Origin: Pedobacter sp. | GTDB lineage: Bacteria; Bacteroidota; Bacteroidia; Sphingobacteriales; Sphingobacteriaceae | Reading direction: 5' to 3' | Length of the DNA stretch: 64,000 nt | Assembly: GCA_031119475.1 (NCBI GenBank) | Contig: JAVHXV010000003.1 | Coordinates: forward strand, 186,001 to 250,000 | Shown: one piece after another, positions 34,346 through 43,042 of the stretch | Numbering within the stretch: position 1 is the first letter of the stretch | Layout: every line of letters starts with the position of its first letter | Notes under the pieces: generated by a model | The model's database searches: none | What the model was told of the DNA's origin: nothing | Seen by the model: only the letters and a program-made list of their open reading frames with translations | Made by a program: the position numbers and the translations under genes

Positions 34346-35143
34346 CTATCTCACGTAATAGAAGGCGATAAATGGCCTTCTTTTATCGGCTCCAGAAGAT
34401 GGATAGGTTACATAACCACAGGCAAAAGCCGTATAAACACGTCTGTTCAAGAGTGAACTTGCAGTGCTATAAGTTGCAATGGCCGTACTTGTTGGTGCGC
34501 TTCCAGCAGTCCTGATCGTCCATGAGGTAGAGATCGCAGCTTGCGAGGTCGGTACCAGGAATGAGTCGGTGATGGTCATAAAGCTTACATTTGAGGCTAC
34601 TTTATTGGTACCAACATATAAATCTAACGGACCAGCAGTAGGCATCAGGTTAACAAATCTCATTCTTACAAATCCAGAGTCTGGCAGTGAATAGTCTTCG
34701 CCAACAAATAATCCTTTTCTGCTCAATGAGTCGGCCACATGCAGTGAATAATGTCCTCCTGCTACCGTAGCTACTGTAGTGGTATACACATCAATTGAAT
34801 CGATGTTCGTACCCTTTTTAGGGATCGTTACAGAGATTTTGGTAGTAGGGCTTGGTTTTACTGGAAGATAATCGCCCGTGCTTCCGCCAAGGGTATTGAA
34901 ACCACCACCCGGAAATGGATACCTGGTCTGGATATTTGTTCCGCTCACACGTACATCGTTGATCTTAACCTGTACAAATGGGTCATTGTAAAAAGGAACG
35001 TTATAATTAACCTTTAAAAATGCATAAGTATCGTCGATGGCAATATAATCAGAAAATACGTTGTCTTTGTTCTTCTCGCATCCGAGGATCACAAGGATAG
35101 CCAGCAAGGAAAAAAGTGATATTTTAGAAAAAGTCTTTTTCAT
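34346..35143 (-). CDS. DUF4397-domain surface lipoprotein
   Basis: A 265-residue lipoprotein. The start ATG 35143 gives a signal peptide with lipobox ILVILGCEKN (Cys about 22). DUF4397-like beta-sandwich features are visible in VRMRFVNLMPTAGPLDLYVG and ISVTIPKKGTNID. It is the third gene of a susC-susD unit (11 bp after susD), a place usually taken by a surface glycan-binding or accessory lipoprotein. The ligand is unknown. The start lies just after the susD stop, supporting one transcript. Confidence 0.8.
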   Translation of the reverse strand: MKKTFSKISLFSLLAILVILGCEKNKDNVFSDYIAIDDTYAFLKVNYNVPFYNDPFVQVKINDVRVSGTNIQTRYPFPGGGFNTLGGSTGDYLPVKPSPTTKISVTIPKKGTNIDSIDVYTTTVATVAGGHYSLHVADSLSRKGLFVGEDYSLPDSGFVRMRFVNLMPTAGPLDLYVGTNKVASNVSFMTITDSFLVPTSQAAISTSWTIRTAGSAPTSTAIATYSTASSLLNRRVYTAFACGYVTYPSSGADKRRPFIAFYYVR

Positions 35144-35154
35144 GTTCGTAATTG

Positions 35155-36846
35155 TTAAGGTGTTGGTGTGCTGAACCAGGTTTCTGTATAAGAATATAGT
35201 GCTGAAAGTCCACCCCATTTCTCCAATTCATCTCTGTTCCAAACATATTCTGAATTGAAACGTGGTCTCATGCGATAGGCATATAGACCAATGTTATTGA
35301 TCGTTGCAGAGAATTCTGATGTTTCCAATTGCTTAAATTGTTTGAATACGCCGCTCGGGCCATTGCTATAGTGATATTTACGCAGATCGCACCATTGCTC
35401 TTGGCCAGCCCATCCCCATTGTGCCACATATTTTTGGCCCATAATGTCTGAAATGGTCAATGTAGTGCTATTTGGCGCAACCTCACTAGATGCCATATAG
35501 GTAGAAATTTCGGCAGCGGTGATGGCGGTAGAAGTAGTCAGTCCACCAAAAAGTCCATATCTGTTCACGAAGTCGAAATGTCCCCTGATTCCACGGTCAT
35601 AAGCCGTCCAGGCTCCAGTTTTATCACCTTTAATGAACAATGCTTCAGCCTTGGCAAACTGCAACTGTGAGTAGGTATACAACCAATACCTAGATTTATC
35701 GGTCAGTCCTGATCCATAGATATATTTACCAGGGAAGATAGAAGCCACACTTCCCAATACCGAAGGAACGGTTTTGGTCGTAGCCACATCGCCTTTTGTA
35801 GCAACAATACCCCTAAAGGTTCCATTTGTTGCAGGAACGGTAGTTACCAGTGGAGAAACCATTCTGGTTAGACGAGGATCTAACGAGGAAGTTGGATTGG
35901 TAGCCGGAGTTCCGCGCATACCACCAGTCAAATAATTTACAACTGGTTGGCCAACCCTGCCCGAACCTACGTTAGCTACAGCCGCTGAACTGGCCACCGA
36001 GTTAGGCAAACCGCCAGCCACACTGAAAGGATTGGCATTGGCAGCGTTTGTACCTTCGTAGTTGATACCTGCATCTTCAGAAGCGTTCAATACGGTTCCT
36101 CCGAAAGATAGGTCCACATATTTGACCACACTATCCGCATATTTCGTAGCGAAATCTGGCTTGTTGATCAAGTGGCTGTAATGTGTAGCCAAGATCGCAT
36201 AAACAAACTTTTTCCACCTTGAACGGTATTCTGTCAAGGTATTGGCCGCAGGAATTGTTGATCCGAACAAGAAATCGTTAGATTTTAACAAACCCGCATT
36301 CACATTCACATCTGGCGTATTCAATTTTTGTAGCGCCATAAAGCACCATTCGCGGACCTTGGCATACACCTCGGGCTGATCTTGGTAATGGAAGGTCAAC
36401 TGGTCCCTGAAAGCTTCGTCCAATACGATCGGACCATAAGAATCGGTAGCCATTTGAAAGCCCCAAGCTTTGATGGCATAACCAACTCCAGCTAAGGTAT
36501 TGTTCTGTTTTTCTAATGATTTGTTGATCAGATCTTCCAGGTTCAATCCGGCGTTCACATATACAAATCTCCAAAGCACGCCTCCAGCATTATCAGAGTT
36601 GGTCCATCCATGACGCTCAATCGGATCAGATGCTACCTGGGCAGCATAGTTCTGCGTGTATTTGAACTGTGCGTTTACATAATCTGTACCAGAGCAGTTA
36701 CCCATTTGCGCGATAATCGGCGCCAGATAAAATTCCGCGTCGATAATCTGCGGCGTCGCTGGATCAGTGTTTACATCAAGCCATTTTTTACATCCGCTTA
36801 CTACGAATAGTACAGCGAAAAGGCTCATTATTTTGATATATTTCAT
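35155..36846 (-). CDS. SusD/RagB-family outer-membrane lipoprotein
   Basis: A 563-residue lipoprotein with lipobox FVVSGCKKW (Cys about 19). SusD features include YAIKAWGFQMATDSYGPIVLDEAF in the N-terminal TPR core (partly given), SRYWLYTYSQLQFAKAEAL and, at the C-terminus, QKYVAQWGWAGQEQWCDLRK. It pairs with the SusC encoded 21 bp upstream. The position beside DeoR, AnmK and NagB genes suggests an amino-sugar-containing ligand, by context only. Confidence 0.92.
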   Translation of the reverse strand: MKYIKIMSLFAVLFVVSGCKKWLDVNTDPATPQIIDAEFYLAPIIAQMGNCSGTDYVNAQFKYTQNYAAQVASDPIERHGWTNSDNAGGVLWRFVYVNAGLNLEDLINKSLEKQNNTLAGVGYAIKAWGFQMATDSYGPIVLDEAFRDQLTFHYQDQPEVYAKVREWCFMALQKLNTPDVNVNAGLLKSNDFLFGSTIPAANTLTEYRSRWKKFVYAILATHYSHLINKPDFATKYADSVVKYVDLSFGGTVLNASEDAGINYEGTNAANANPFSVAGGLPNSVASSAAVANVGSGRVGQPVVNYLTGGMRGTPATNPTSSLDPRLTRMVSPLVTTVPATNGTFRGIVATKGDVATTKTVPSVLGSVASIFPGKYIYGSGLTDKSRYWLYTYSQLQFAKAEALFIKGDKTGAWTAYDRGIRGHFDFVNRYGLFGGLTTSTAITAAEISTYMASSEVAPNSTTLTISDIMGQKYVAQWGWAGQEQWCDLRKYHYSNGPSGVFKQFKQLETSEFSATINNIGLYAYRMRPRFNSEYVWNRDELEKWGGLSALYSYTETWFSTPTP

Positions 36847-36867
36847 GTTTTTAATCTTTAATCTAGA

Positions 36868-39800
36868 CTACAATTTAATTCTTAATCCAATGTTAACGCC
36901 TTTTGGACGGCCCATGCTACCATAGTCGATACCATAACCGCCAACACCACCAGTTGCAGGCGTGTTACCGTTAACATCAGGATCGATACCTGTGTAATTG
37001 GTGATCAGGAACAAATCTGTAAAGGTTACATATAGTCCGAGGCTTGTTAAAAATTTAGTTTTGGCAGCAACAGATGCTGGAAGGTCATATGAAATGGTCA
37101 CATCCCTTAACCTTAAGGTATTGATATCCTTTTCCAAGAACTGCTCTGGTGCCAAACTACCTGTGGTACTGGTGTAATAAGTACTATAGGTATAAGGAGT
37201 AATCATGATATTGTTTGGTGTTGGGTTGGCTGAATTTTCCAAACCATCGGCCAATACACCTTTGATGATACGTGGAGTTTCCCTATCCAATGTTTTGGTA
37301 CTCAAACCCCTACGATAAAGCTCGTATTCAGTTTGGTTGTACACATCACCACCAATCCTCAAGTCTAGCAAGAAAGATAGGCTCAAGTTTTTGTAACGGA
37401 AGCTGTTCAGGTAGCCCAAAGTAAATTTAGGAGCCCTATCGCCAATGTATTCAAATTCTGATGAGCTTTTTAGGATTGGCAATCCGGTATTTGGATTGAT
37501 CAACAGATCTCCATTGTTGTTTTTCTGGTTTACCCAACCACCAAGGGCATAAGTACTTTTGCCAGGTACGGCAGAAGCCCTTGCACCATTGGCAATCCAG
37601 GTATCCGAATCGTAATATTCCGGCAATTCTTCAGCAATGGTCTCCACTTTTCCCCTGTTTAGGGTAAAGTTAAAGGTAGCATTCCAATCCAGGTCTTTTT
37701 TGCGGATCGGAGAGCCTTTTAACTGGATCTCGTAACCGTGGTTTTCAACATTTCCTCCGTTAAGGATCCTGATTACCGATCCAGTTGCATAACTGATACG
37801 TGGGGAAATGATCTGCCTACGGCTTTCCCTTTGATAGTAGGTGAAATCCAATGAAATCCTATCTTTCAAAAAGCCCAACTCTGTACCTACCTCGAAATCG
37901 ATCGTTTGCTCTGGTTTCAATTTAGGGTTTGGACCGGCAGCTAGGTCATAGGTAAAACCACCGCCACTTGTAGTTGTGGCTACGAGTTTCGGTGCCAAGG
38001 CGTAATACCTGCTTGGTTCTTTACCGGTGATACCAAATGAACCTCTCAATTTACCAGAACTTAACCATTCCAACTGTTTAACAGCTTTTAGCTCACTGAA
38101 GTTAAAGGCCAAACTTGAAGATGGATAGGCGAAATATGGATTGTTCGGCATCATACGTGATGCAGCATCAACCCTTCCAGATAAGGTAAGGTATACCAGG
38201 TCCTTGTAACCTAAGATGGCCTGTGCAAAGGCACCGGCATTTCTACGTCTGAAAATAGCCAACCTTGCAGATTGTGTGGTCGGAAGGGTATTGTTGATAC
38301 TATAGAAGTTTGGATCGTATAGATTTTGTCCGCGTGCAGAGTTGGTCGTCAACGATACATCAGAAGCGTTAAAACCAATGATGTAAGTATTGTTGAAGCT
38401 GCCGAACTTGTGGCGTGCAGATGCGGTCAATGATCCATCAAACGTTTTGTTAAACTGGTTGTAGGTATTTACAACTCCGCCCCTAGGCGTGGTTGCACTA
38501 CCAGAACCTGAATAAGATTGTGGGTTATAGGCCAACATACCATCGGTACTTGAGATGTTCGCACCCAAGATGGCGGTAACGTTCAACCATTTATTAGGCT
38601 TGATGGTCAAGTTGGTGTTCAACAAGTAGCTATTGGTCCTATCGTCACTTGCATTTTTGTTTACTTCCCAAAGTGGGTTGTCAAATTCGGTATAGATCGT
38701 TCCTGTAGTAAGGGTACGGTTACCATTGGCATCGATCCAGTTGTTGATGTCGTATCTTGAAGGATAAAGCAATAAGTTCATCAGGTAACCTGCCAAACCT
38801 TTGTTCGCTTTTTTGTTATAGGCATTGGTATAGCTAAAACGTGTAGTCAGCTTGATTGCTGAAGACAGCGCAGCCTGTCCGGCCAAGGAAGTAACGAACC
38901 TTCTATATACTGTGGTAGGAATAGTTCCTTTGTTGTCGGTGTATTCTGTTGACCAACGGTACGTGAACGATTCTTTTCCACCTTCAAATACCAAGTTGTT
39001 CTTTTGAGAGATACCCGTCTGGAAAAAACTGCCCACGTTGTCGTAAATCTGAAGGCCATCGGTATATTTCGGACCAAAATAAAGGGTAGATCCACCAGAG
39101 AAGATACCATTGGCATCACCTTGGCTATATACCTGCTGTACTTCTGGTGCACGGTTTACGGTTTCGATCCTTACCGAACCATTGTAAGAAACTGTTGCTT
39201 TACCTGCTTTGGCCTTTTTGGTGGTGATGACAATTGCACCGTTCGCACCTAAGTTTCCATAAAGGGCAGTAGCTTCAGGACCTTTCAAGATCGTATAGCT
39301 TTCGATATCGGCAGGGTTAATGTCTGATGCCCTATTGGTATAATCCTGGTTCCTGTTGGTACCTTGGATTGTGGTGTTGATCTGATTTACGACAGAGTTA
39401 TCAATCGGGACCCCATCCACAACCATCAGCGGCTGGTTATCTCCACTAAGGGAAATGATCCCACGCAATACTACCTGAGATGAAGCTCCCGGGTCACCAC
39501 TGGTCGGGTTGATCGATAGACCTGGTACACGGCCAGCAAGACCGTTCACAAAGTTTTCCCTTCCTGTTTGTGAAACCTCGTCGCCATCAACTTTCGTCAA
39601 TGAATAACCAATACTTTTCTTGTCACGCTCTACATTGTATGCGGTCGTAATGGTTACCTCTTTTAGGGAATTGGCATCTTCTTTTAAGGCAACGTTAATA
39701 GTTGTAGCGGTACCGACAGTTCTTTCTTCGGTAGTTCGGCCCAAATAGATGAACTGTAGTACATCTCCTTGTTTTGTTCGGATTGAGTACATCCCTACTG

Positions 39801-39972
39801 GGCTAGTCTGTACTGCGATAGTCGTACCTTTGATCTTTACAGAGGCGCCGGGAATTGGCTCTCCATCTTCAGATGAGGTAATCCTACCAGAAACCGTTAC
39901 CTGTGCCATTGCTTGTACGGCAAAGAGAAACGTGCCCAAAAACAGCATGAGTAATTTTTTTTTCATAAACAT
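36868..39972 (-). CDS. SusC/RagA-family TonB-dependent receptor (amino-sugar locus, copy A)
   Basis: A 1034-residue outer-membrane receptor. It has a signal peptide (MKKKLLMLFLGTFLFAVQA), a carboxypeptidase-D-like domain (about 25-105), a plug (about 125-230, with RENFVNGLAGRVPGLSINP and SSQVVLRGI) and a barrel ending GLRIKL. Start may be Met1 or Met3. The signal peptide and first 100 residues are strongly similar to those of the receptor at 43043 (both contain KQGDVLQFIYLG), while the barrels differ. No STN domain. The upstream region holds phased CGCA operators shared with that receptor. Confidence 0.94.
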   Translation of the reverse strand: MFMKKKLLMLFLGTFLFAVQAMAQVTVSGRITSSEDGEPIPGASVKIKGTTIAVQTSPVGMYSIRTKQGDVLQFIYLGRTTEERTVGTATTINVALKEDANSLKEVTITTAYNVERDKKSIGYSLTKVDGDEVSQTGRENFVNGLAGRVPGLSINPTSGDPGASSQVVLRGIISLSGDNQPLMVVDGVPIDNSVVNQINTTIQGTNRNQDYTNRASDINPADIESYTILKGPEATALYGNLGANGAIVITTKKAKAGKATVSYNGSVRIETVNRAPEVQQVYSQGDANGIFSGGSTLYFGPKYTDGLQIYDNVGSFFQTGISQKNNLVFEGGKESFTYRWSTEYTDNKGTIPTTVYRRFVTSLAGQAALSSAIKLTTRFSYTNAYNKKANKGLAGYLMNLLLYPSRYDINNWIDANGNRTLTTGTIYTEFDNPLWEVNKNASDDRTNSYLLNTNLTIKPNKWLNVTAILGANISSTDGMLAYNPQSYSGSGSATTPRGGVVNTYNQFNKTFDGSLTASARHKFGSFNNTYIIGFNASDVSLTTNSARGQNLYDPNFYSINNTLPTTQSARLAIFRRRNAGAFAQAILGYKDLVYLTLSGRVDAASRMMPNNPYFAYPSSSLAFNFSELKAVKQLEWLSSGKLRGSFGITGKEPSRYYALAPKLVATTTSGGGFTYDLAAGPNPKLKPEQTIDFEVGTELGFLKDRISLDFTYYQRESRRQIISPRISYATGSVIRILNGGNVENHGYEIQLKGSPIRKKDLDWNATFNFTLNRGKVETIAEELPEYYDSDTWIANGARASAVPGKSTYALGGWVNQKNNNGDLLINPNTGLPILKSSSEFEYIGDRAPKFTLGYLNSFRYKNLSLSFLLDLRIGGDVYNQTEYELYRRGLSTKTLDRETPRIIKGVLADGLENSANPTPNNIMITPYTYSTYYTSTTGSLAPEQFLEKDINTLRLRDVTISYDLPASVAAKTKFLTSLGLYVTFTDLFLITNYTGIDPDVNGNTPATGGVGGYGIDYGSMGRPKGVNIGLRIKL

Positions 39973-40027
39973 GAATTTGGTTAGATAAATAAGTTTTGTT
40001 TATTGGTTGTTTGGCGCTTGCTAAACA

Positions 40028-40160
40028 CGCATTAATACGCAGAATGGCAATTGTAATGTAAATATCATAAATGTTTTTGACTTAAAAAAAGAAATTATTA
40101 ACTATTTTATGAAAGCTAAGCAAAATATAATCGCAGAAAACCGCAGAAAACCGCAGAATA
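40028..40160 (-). promoter_or_regulatory. Double CGCA operator region of susC copy A / deoR
   Basis: CGCA occurs at 40028 and 40038 (proximal pair) and at 40132, 40142 and 40152 (distal triplet, unit CGCAGAAAAC), in each case at exactly 10 bp. The two clusters are 104 bp apart and flank a segment (reverse strand CAAAAACATTT then ATATTTA) conserved at the second susC promoter. The distal cluster lies 44-72 bp before the deoR ATG, so it could also control deoR. No clean -7 box is seen. The layout suggests a looping repressor; the protein is not proven. Confidence 0.6.
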
Positions 40161-40203
40161 TTTTTAAATTTATATCTTAGTAATCTAGTTAAGCTCCAAA
40201 TTT

Positions 40204-40950
40204 ATGTTAAAGAAAGAACGTCAAGACTTCATTATGCGGCAGATCAACCTGCATAATCGGGTGCTTACATCAGACCTGGTACACATGCTAAATGTATCTG
40301 AAGATACCATTAGAAGGGATCTGCAGGAAATGTCTGATGAAAATCTACTCTATAAGGTTCATGGTGGTGCGCTGTCTAAATCTTACCAGTCTACATTTGA
40401 TGACAGTACGGTCTACGCGAAAGAGGCAAAAATCAATATTGCCAAAAAAACCATCCCGTTGATCAAAGACGGCATGGTGGTCTTAACCGGTGGAGGTACC
40501 ACCATTATAGAATTTGTAAAGCAGTTGCCAGAAAACCTGCAGGCCACCTTTTTTACGGTAAGCCCATTGGTTGCAGTGGAACTCGCCAAATACAGAAAAG
40601 TTGAAGTGATCCTGATCGGTGGCATGTTTTCTAAAAATTCACAGATTACCTACGGCAGTCATGTCATCAGCCAGCTTTCGGAGATCAATGCCGACCTTTG
40701 TTTATTGGGAACGAGTGCCATCCACCCTACAGACGGATTGACAGATACCGATTGGGAAATCAACCAGCTCAAGAAGACCATGCTCAGCTCTTCCAGGAAA
40801 TCGGCCATTCTTTGTATATCCGAGAAGCTGAACATTTCACTCCGGATCAAAGTAGCATCGCTGGAGAATATCAGCTATCTGATCACTGAACTGAGCGCCA
40901 ACGATCCGCAGCTGGCAGACTATAGTGTAAAAGGATTGACGATTCTTTAG
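40204..40950 (+). CDS. DeoR-family transcriptional regulator
   Basis: A 248-residue repressor. The N-terminal DeoR HTH (about 3-57) contains RQDFIMRQINLHNRVLTSDL and VSEDTIRRDLQEM, followed by the typical HGGAL turn. The C-terminal sugar-phosphate-binding (DeoRC/ISOCOT) domain includes GMVVLTGGGTTIIEFVKQL and LIGGMFSKNSQITYG. Effectors of this family are phosphorylated sugars. It is divergent from one susC operon and close to a second, both with matching operators, so it is the prime candidate regulator of the locus. A GlcN-6-P or GlcNAc-6-P effector would fit the neighbours. Confidence 0.9.
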   Translation: MLKKERQDFIMRQINLHNRVLTSDLVHMLNVSEDTIRRDLQEMSDENLLYKVHGGALSKSYQSTFDDSTVYAKEAKINIAKKTIPLIKDGMVVLTGGGTTIIEFVKQLPENLQATFFTVSPLVAVELAKYRKVEVILIGGMFSKNSQITYGSHVISQLSEINADLCLLGTSAIHPTDGLTDTDWEINQLKKTMLSSSRKSAILCISEKLNISLRIKVASLENISYLITELSANDPQLADYSVKGLTIL

Positions 40951-40989
40951 CGGTTGTGGGTTGAAAGTTGAAGGTTGAAAGTTTATTAA

Positions 40990-41017
40990 GAGATCTCTCG
41001 CTTCGCTCGAGATGACA
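40990..41017. repeat. TTCGC-loop REP-like element, copy 2
   Basis: GAGATCTCTCGCTTCGCTCG followed by AGATGACA forms an imperfect hairpin with a TTCGC-type loop. It is a diverged copy of the element at 22361-22389. The rest of the spacer (41040-41113) is TCTCAAATC-like low-complexity sequence without a gene. Confidence 0.6.
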
Positions 41018-41115
41018 ATTCGCCCTTGGCTTTAATCAATTGTCCTTGATCCTTATTTCTCATCTCAAATCCACGTCTCAGATCTCACTTCTCAAATCTC
41101 ATATCTCAAATCTAT

Positions 41116-41148
41116 AAAAAAGGCCGTCAAAATTTGACGGCCTTTTTT
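41116..41148. terminator. Bidirectional terminator
   Basis: The stem GGCCGTCAAA / TTTGACGGCC (41122-41142) has A-run and T-run flanks. It is shared by deoR and the convergent susD at 41164. Confidence 0.9.
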
Positions 41149-41163
41149 ACTTATCGTTTGTGG

Positions 41164-43032
41164 CTATTGCCAACCCGTAGTCTGGGTCAGTTTGTAGCCT
41201 TTTTCAGCATATTGCTGGATCTGTGTCAGACCCACTGGTGAAAGGTACACTTTATCTGTAAACGCTGCCCTGTTCGAGGCATTGGTTACCATCCAAAATC
41301 CGATCATTGATGCTGCATTGGTTCCATCATAGGTTACGATCGTACCATTGGGATTTCCATTGGCATCTGCTTTCATGACTTTCACATTCTTGGCAGTAGC
41401 TGCTGCAGCAGTCAGGAGTGCAGGCATCTCGGTCTGTAGGTTTACCCATGGACCCAATAGATACTCTGGTTTATTGAAGTTCATGTAGGTAATTTTTTTC
41501 CACCTTCTGATATCTCCAAGCCTAAACTGCTCGAAAACGAATTCCATCCTTCTTTCCCTGCGGATTTCCCAAAGCAAAGGTGGCACATCGGCATCGCGCA
41601 GGTTATCTACAGGATAAGCATTTACGACCAAAGGCAATGTTTTCTGGATGCCCTTGGCTGTAGCTTCTGCATCCAATGGCCTGTTCCTGATCGCATTGAT
41701 CGATCTGTTCAGGTCTGCTTGGGTAACCGCTGTTCCTCCATAATACAATTCCAGTTCTGCCTTGGCCTCGATCCAGTTCAGTACAACTTCGCCCATGCGG
41801 ATTACTGGCGCATCACTGGTATTGGTGCTGCTGCCATATGCAGGAGGATAGGTTTTGCCGATATAATCTAGCGCAGCCCTAGGCGCAAACTTATAACCAT
41901 ATAATAAGGTAGCCGAATTGCTCGACGGCTTGCTCATAAACGAAGCTTCGAAACGTGGGTCTCTCGTAAGTGCCAAATTCGCGATCGAAAACTCCGTACC
42001 CGCTATAGGAAGGGTTCCAGGCCCATTCCAAGTGGTACCGTCGTTTTTGAGGAAGGAGCGGACCAAGTTCAGGTTGGCATCAACACCTACTACCTCTGTA
42101 CCATTTTGATAAGATAATGTACTGTGCGTAACAGACAAAGCTGCATCGTAGGTCCTGTACAACAAAACTTCCGGATGGCCAGCTAAGCTTTCTGACGAGA
42201 AGATCGATTTGAAATCCCTGGTAAAAGGATTTGGATTTTTCGTCATCACATATTCGGCCGCATCCCTTGCAAATTCAAGGTATTTTTTAGCACGTGCCTG
42301 ATCCAGGTTATGGTAGTGCTGCCAAGTTCCCTCAAACAACATGAACCTAGAGATAAAGCCCGCAGCAATTACACGATTTAAATATTGTGCATTCTGGTCG
42401 TTTTCGCGCATATTGGCCATTACATATTTCAGGTCGTCGTACACTTTGTCCATCACCAAGCCTCTGGAATCACGATCTTTATAAAGGATTGGAAGGTCTT
42501 CTGTAGTCAATTCCTGATCGATATAGGGTACATCGCCAAAAACACTCACCAACCTACTGTATTCATAGGCCCTGAAAAAGCGCGCTACGGCGGTCCAATG
42601 GTTGTAGGCATCTGTACTCAGGTTTGGTTTTACCCTGGTCTCAATACGGTTGAGGAATATATTGGCTTTGCGCACCCAAGCAAAATCCCAGGTCGGGCCA
42701 CCATAAAGCGGTTGCCACGCTGCAGATTCCAGGTTGGATGCCCTGCTTGATGGCACGCTGCTTTCGAAAGCCGTCTGTGCATTTTTTCCGGTCAGGTCGT
42801 CATTAAAGGTATATCCCCTTACAGGCGTATAATCTAAAGTAAAGCCCGTGGCAAATCCATTGAAGTATTGGGTATAAAAGCCATTACCAAACAGCCTCAG
42901 GTCGTCTTCATTCCGCCAGTAATTCTCATCGAGGATCTGCGTCAATGGTTTACGGTCTAGCGTTTCCTTTACACAGGAACTGAGCAATATGGTAACTGCT
43001 GCTGCGCTATATATAATTTTATGAAATTTCAT
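41164..43032 (-). CDS. SusD/RagB-family outer-membrane lipoprotein
   Basis: A 622-residue canonical SusD/RagB lipoprotein. The lipobox is ILLSSCVKE (Cys about 20), followed by the family N-terminal motif LDRKPLTQILDENYWRNEDDL. Further hallmarks are AVARFFRAYEYSRLVSVFGDVPYID, VIRMGEVVLNWIEAKAELELYYG (in parts) and PPLLWEIRRERRMEFVFEQFRLGDIRRW near the C-terminus. This belongs to a different SusD subgroup from the protein at 35155, so the two pairs probably bind different ligands. It is 10 bp after susC copy B. Confidence 0.94.
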   Translation of the reverse strand: MKFHKIIYSAAAVTILLSSCVKETLDRKPLTQILDENYWRNEDDLRLFGNGFYTQYFNGFATGFTLDYTPVRGYTFNDDLTGKNAQTAFESSVPSSRASNLESAAWQPLYGGPTWDFAWVRKANIFLNRIETRVKPNLSTDAYNHWTAVARFFRAYEYSRLVSVFGDVPYIDQELTTEDLPILYKDRDSRGLVMDKVYDDLKYVMANMRENDQNAQYLNRVIAAGFISRFMLFEGTWQHYHNLDQARAKKYLEFARDAAEYVMTKNPNPFTRDFKSIFSSESLAGHPEVLLYRTYDAALSVTHSTLSYQNGTEVVGVDANLNLVRSFLKNDGTTWNGPGTLPIAGTEFSIANLALTRDPRFEASFMSKPSSNSATLLYGYKFAPRAALDYIGKTYPPAYGSSTNTSDAPVIRMGEVVLNWIEAKAELELYYGGTAVTQADLNRSINAIRNRPLDAEATAKGIQKTLPLVVNAYPVDNLRDADVPPLLWEIRRERRMEFVFEQFRLGDIRRWKKITYMNFNKPEYLLGPWVNLQTEMPALLTAAAATAKNVKVMKADANGNPNGTIVTYDGTNAASMIGFWMVTNASNRAAFTDKVYLSPVGLTQIQQYAEKGYKLTQTTGWQ

Positions 43033-43042
43033 ATGTATGATT

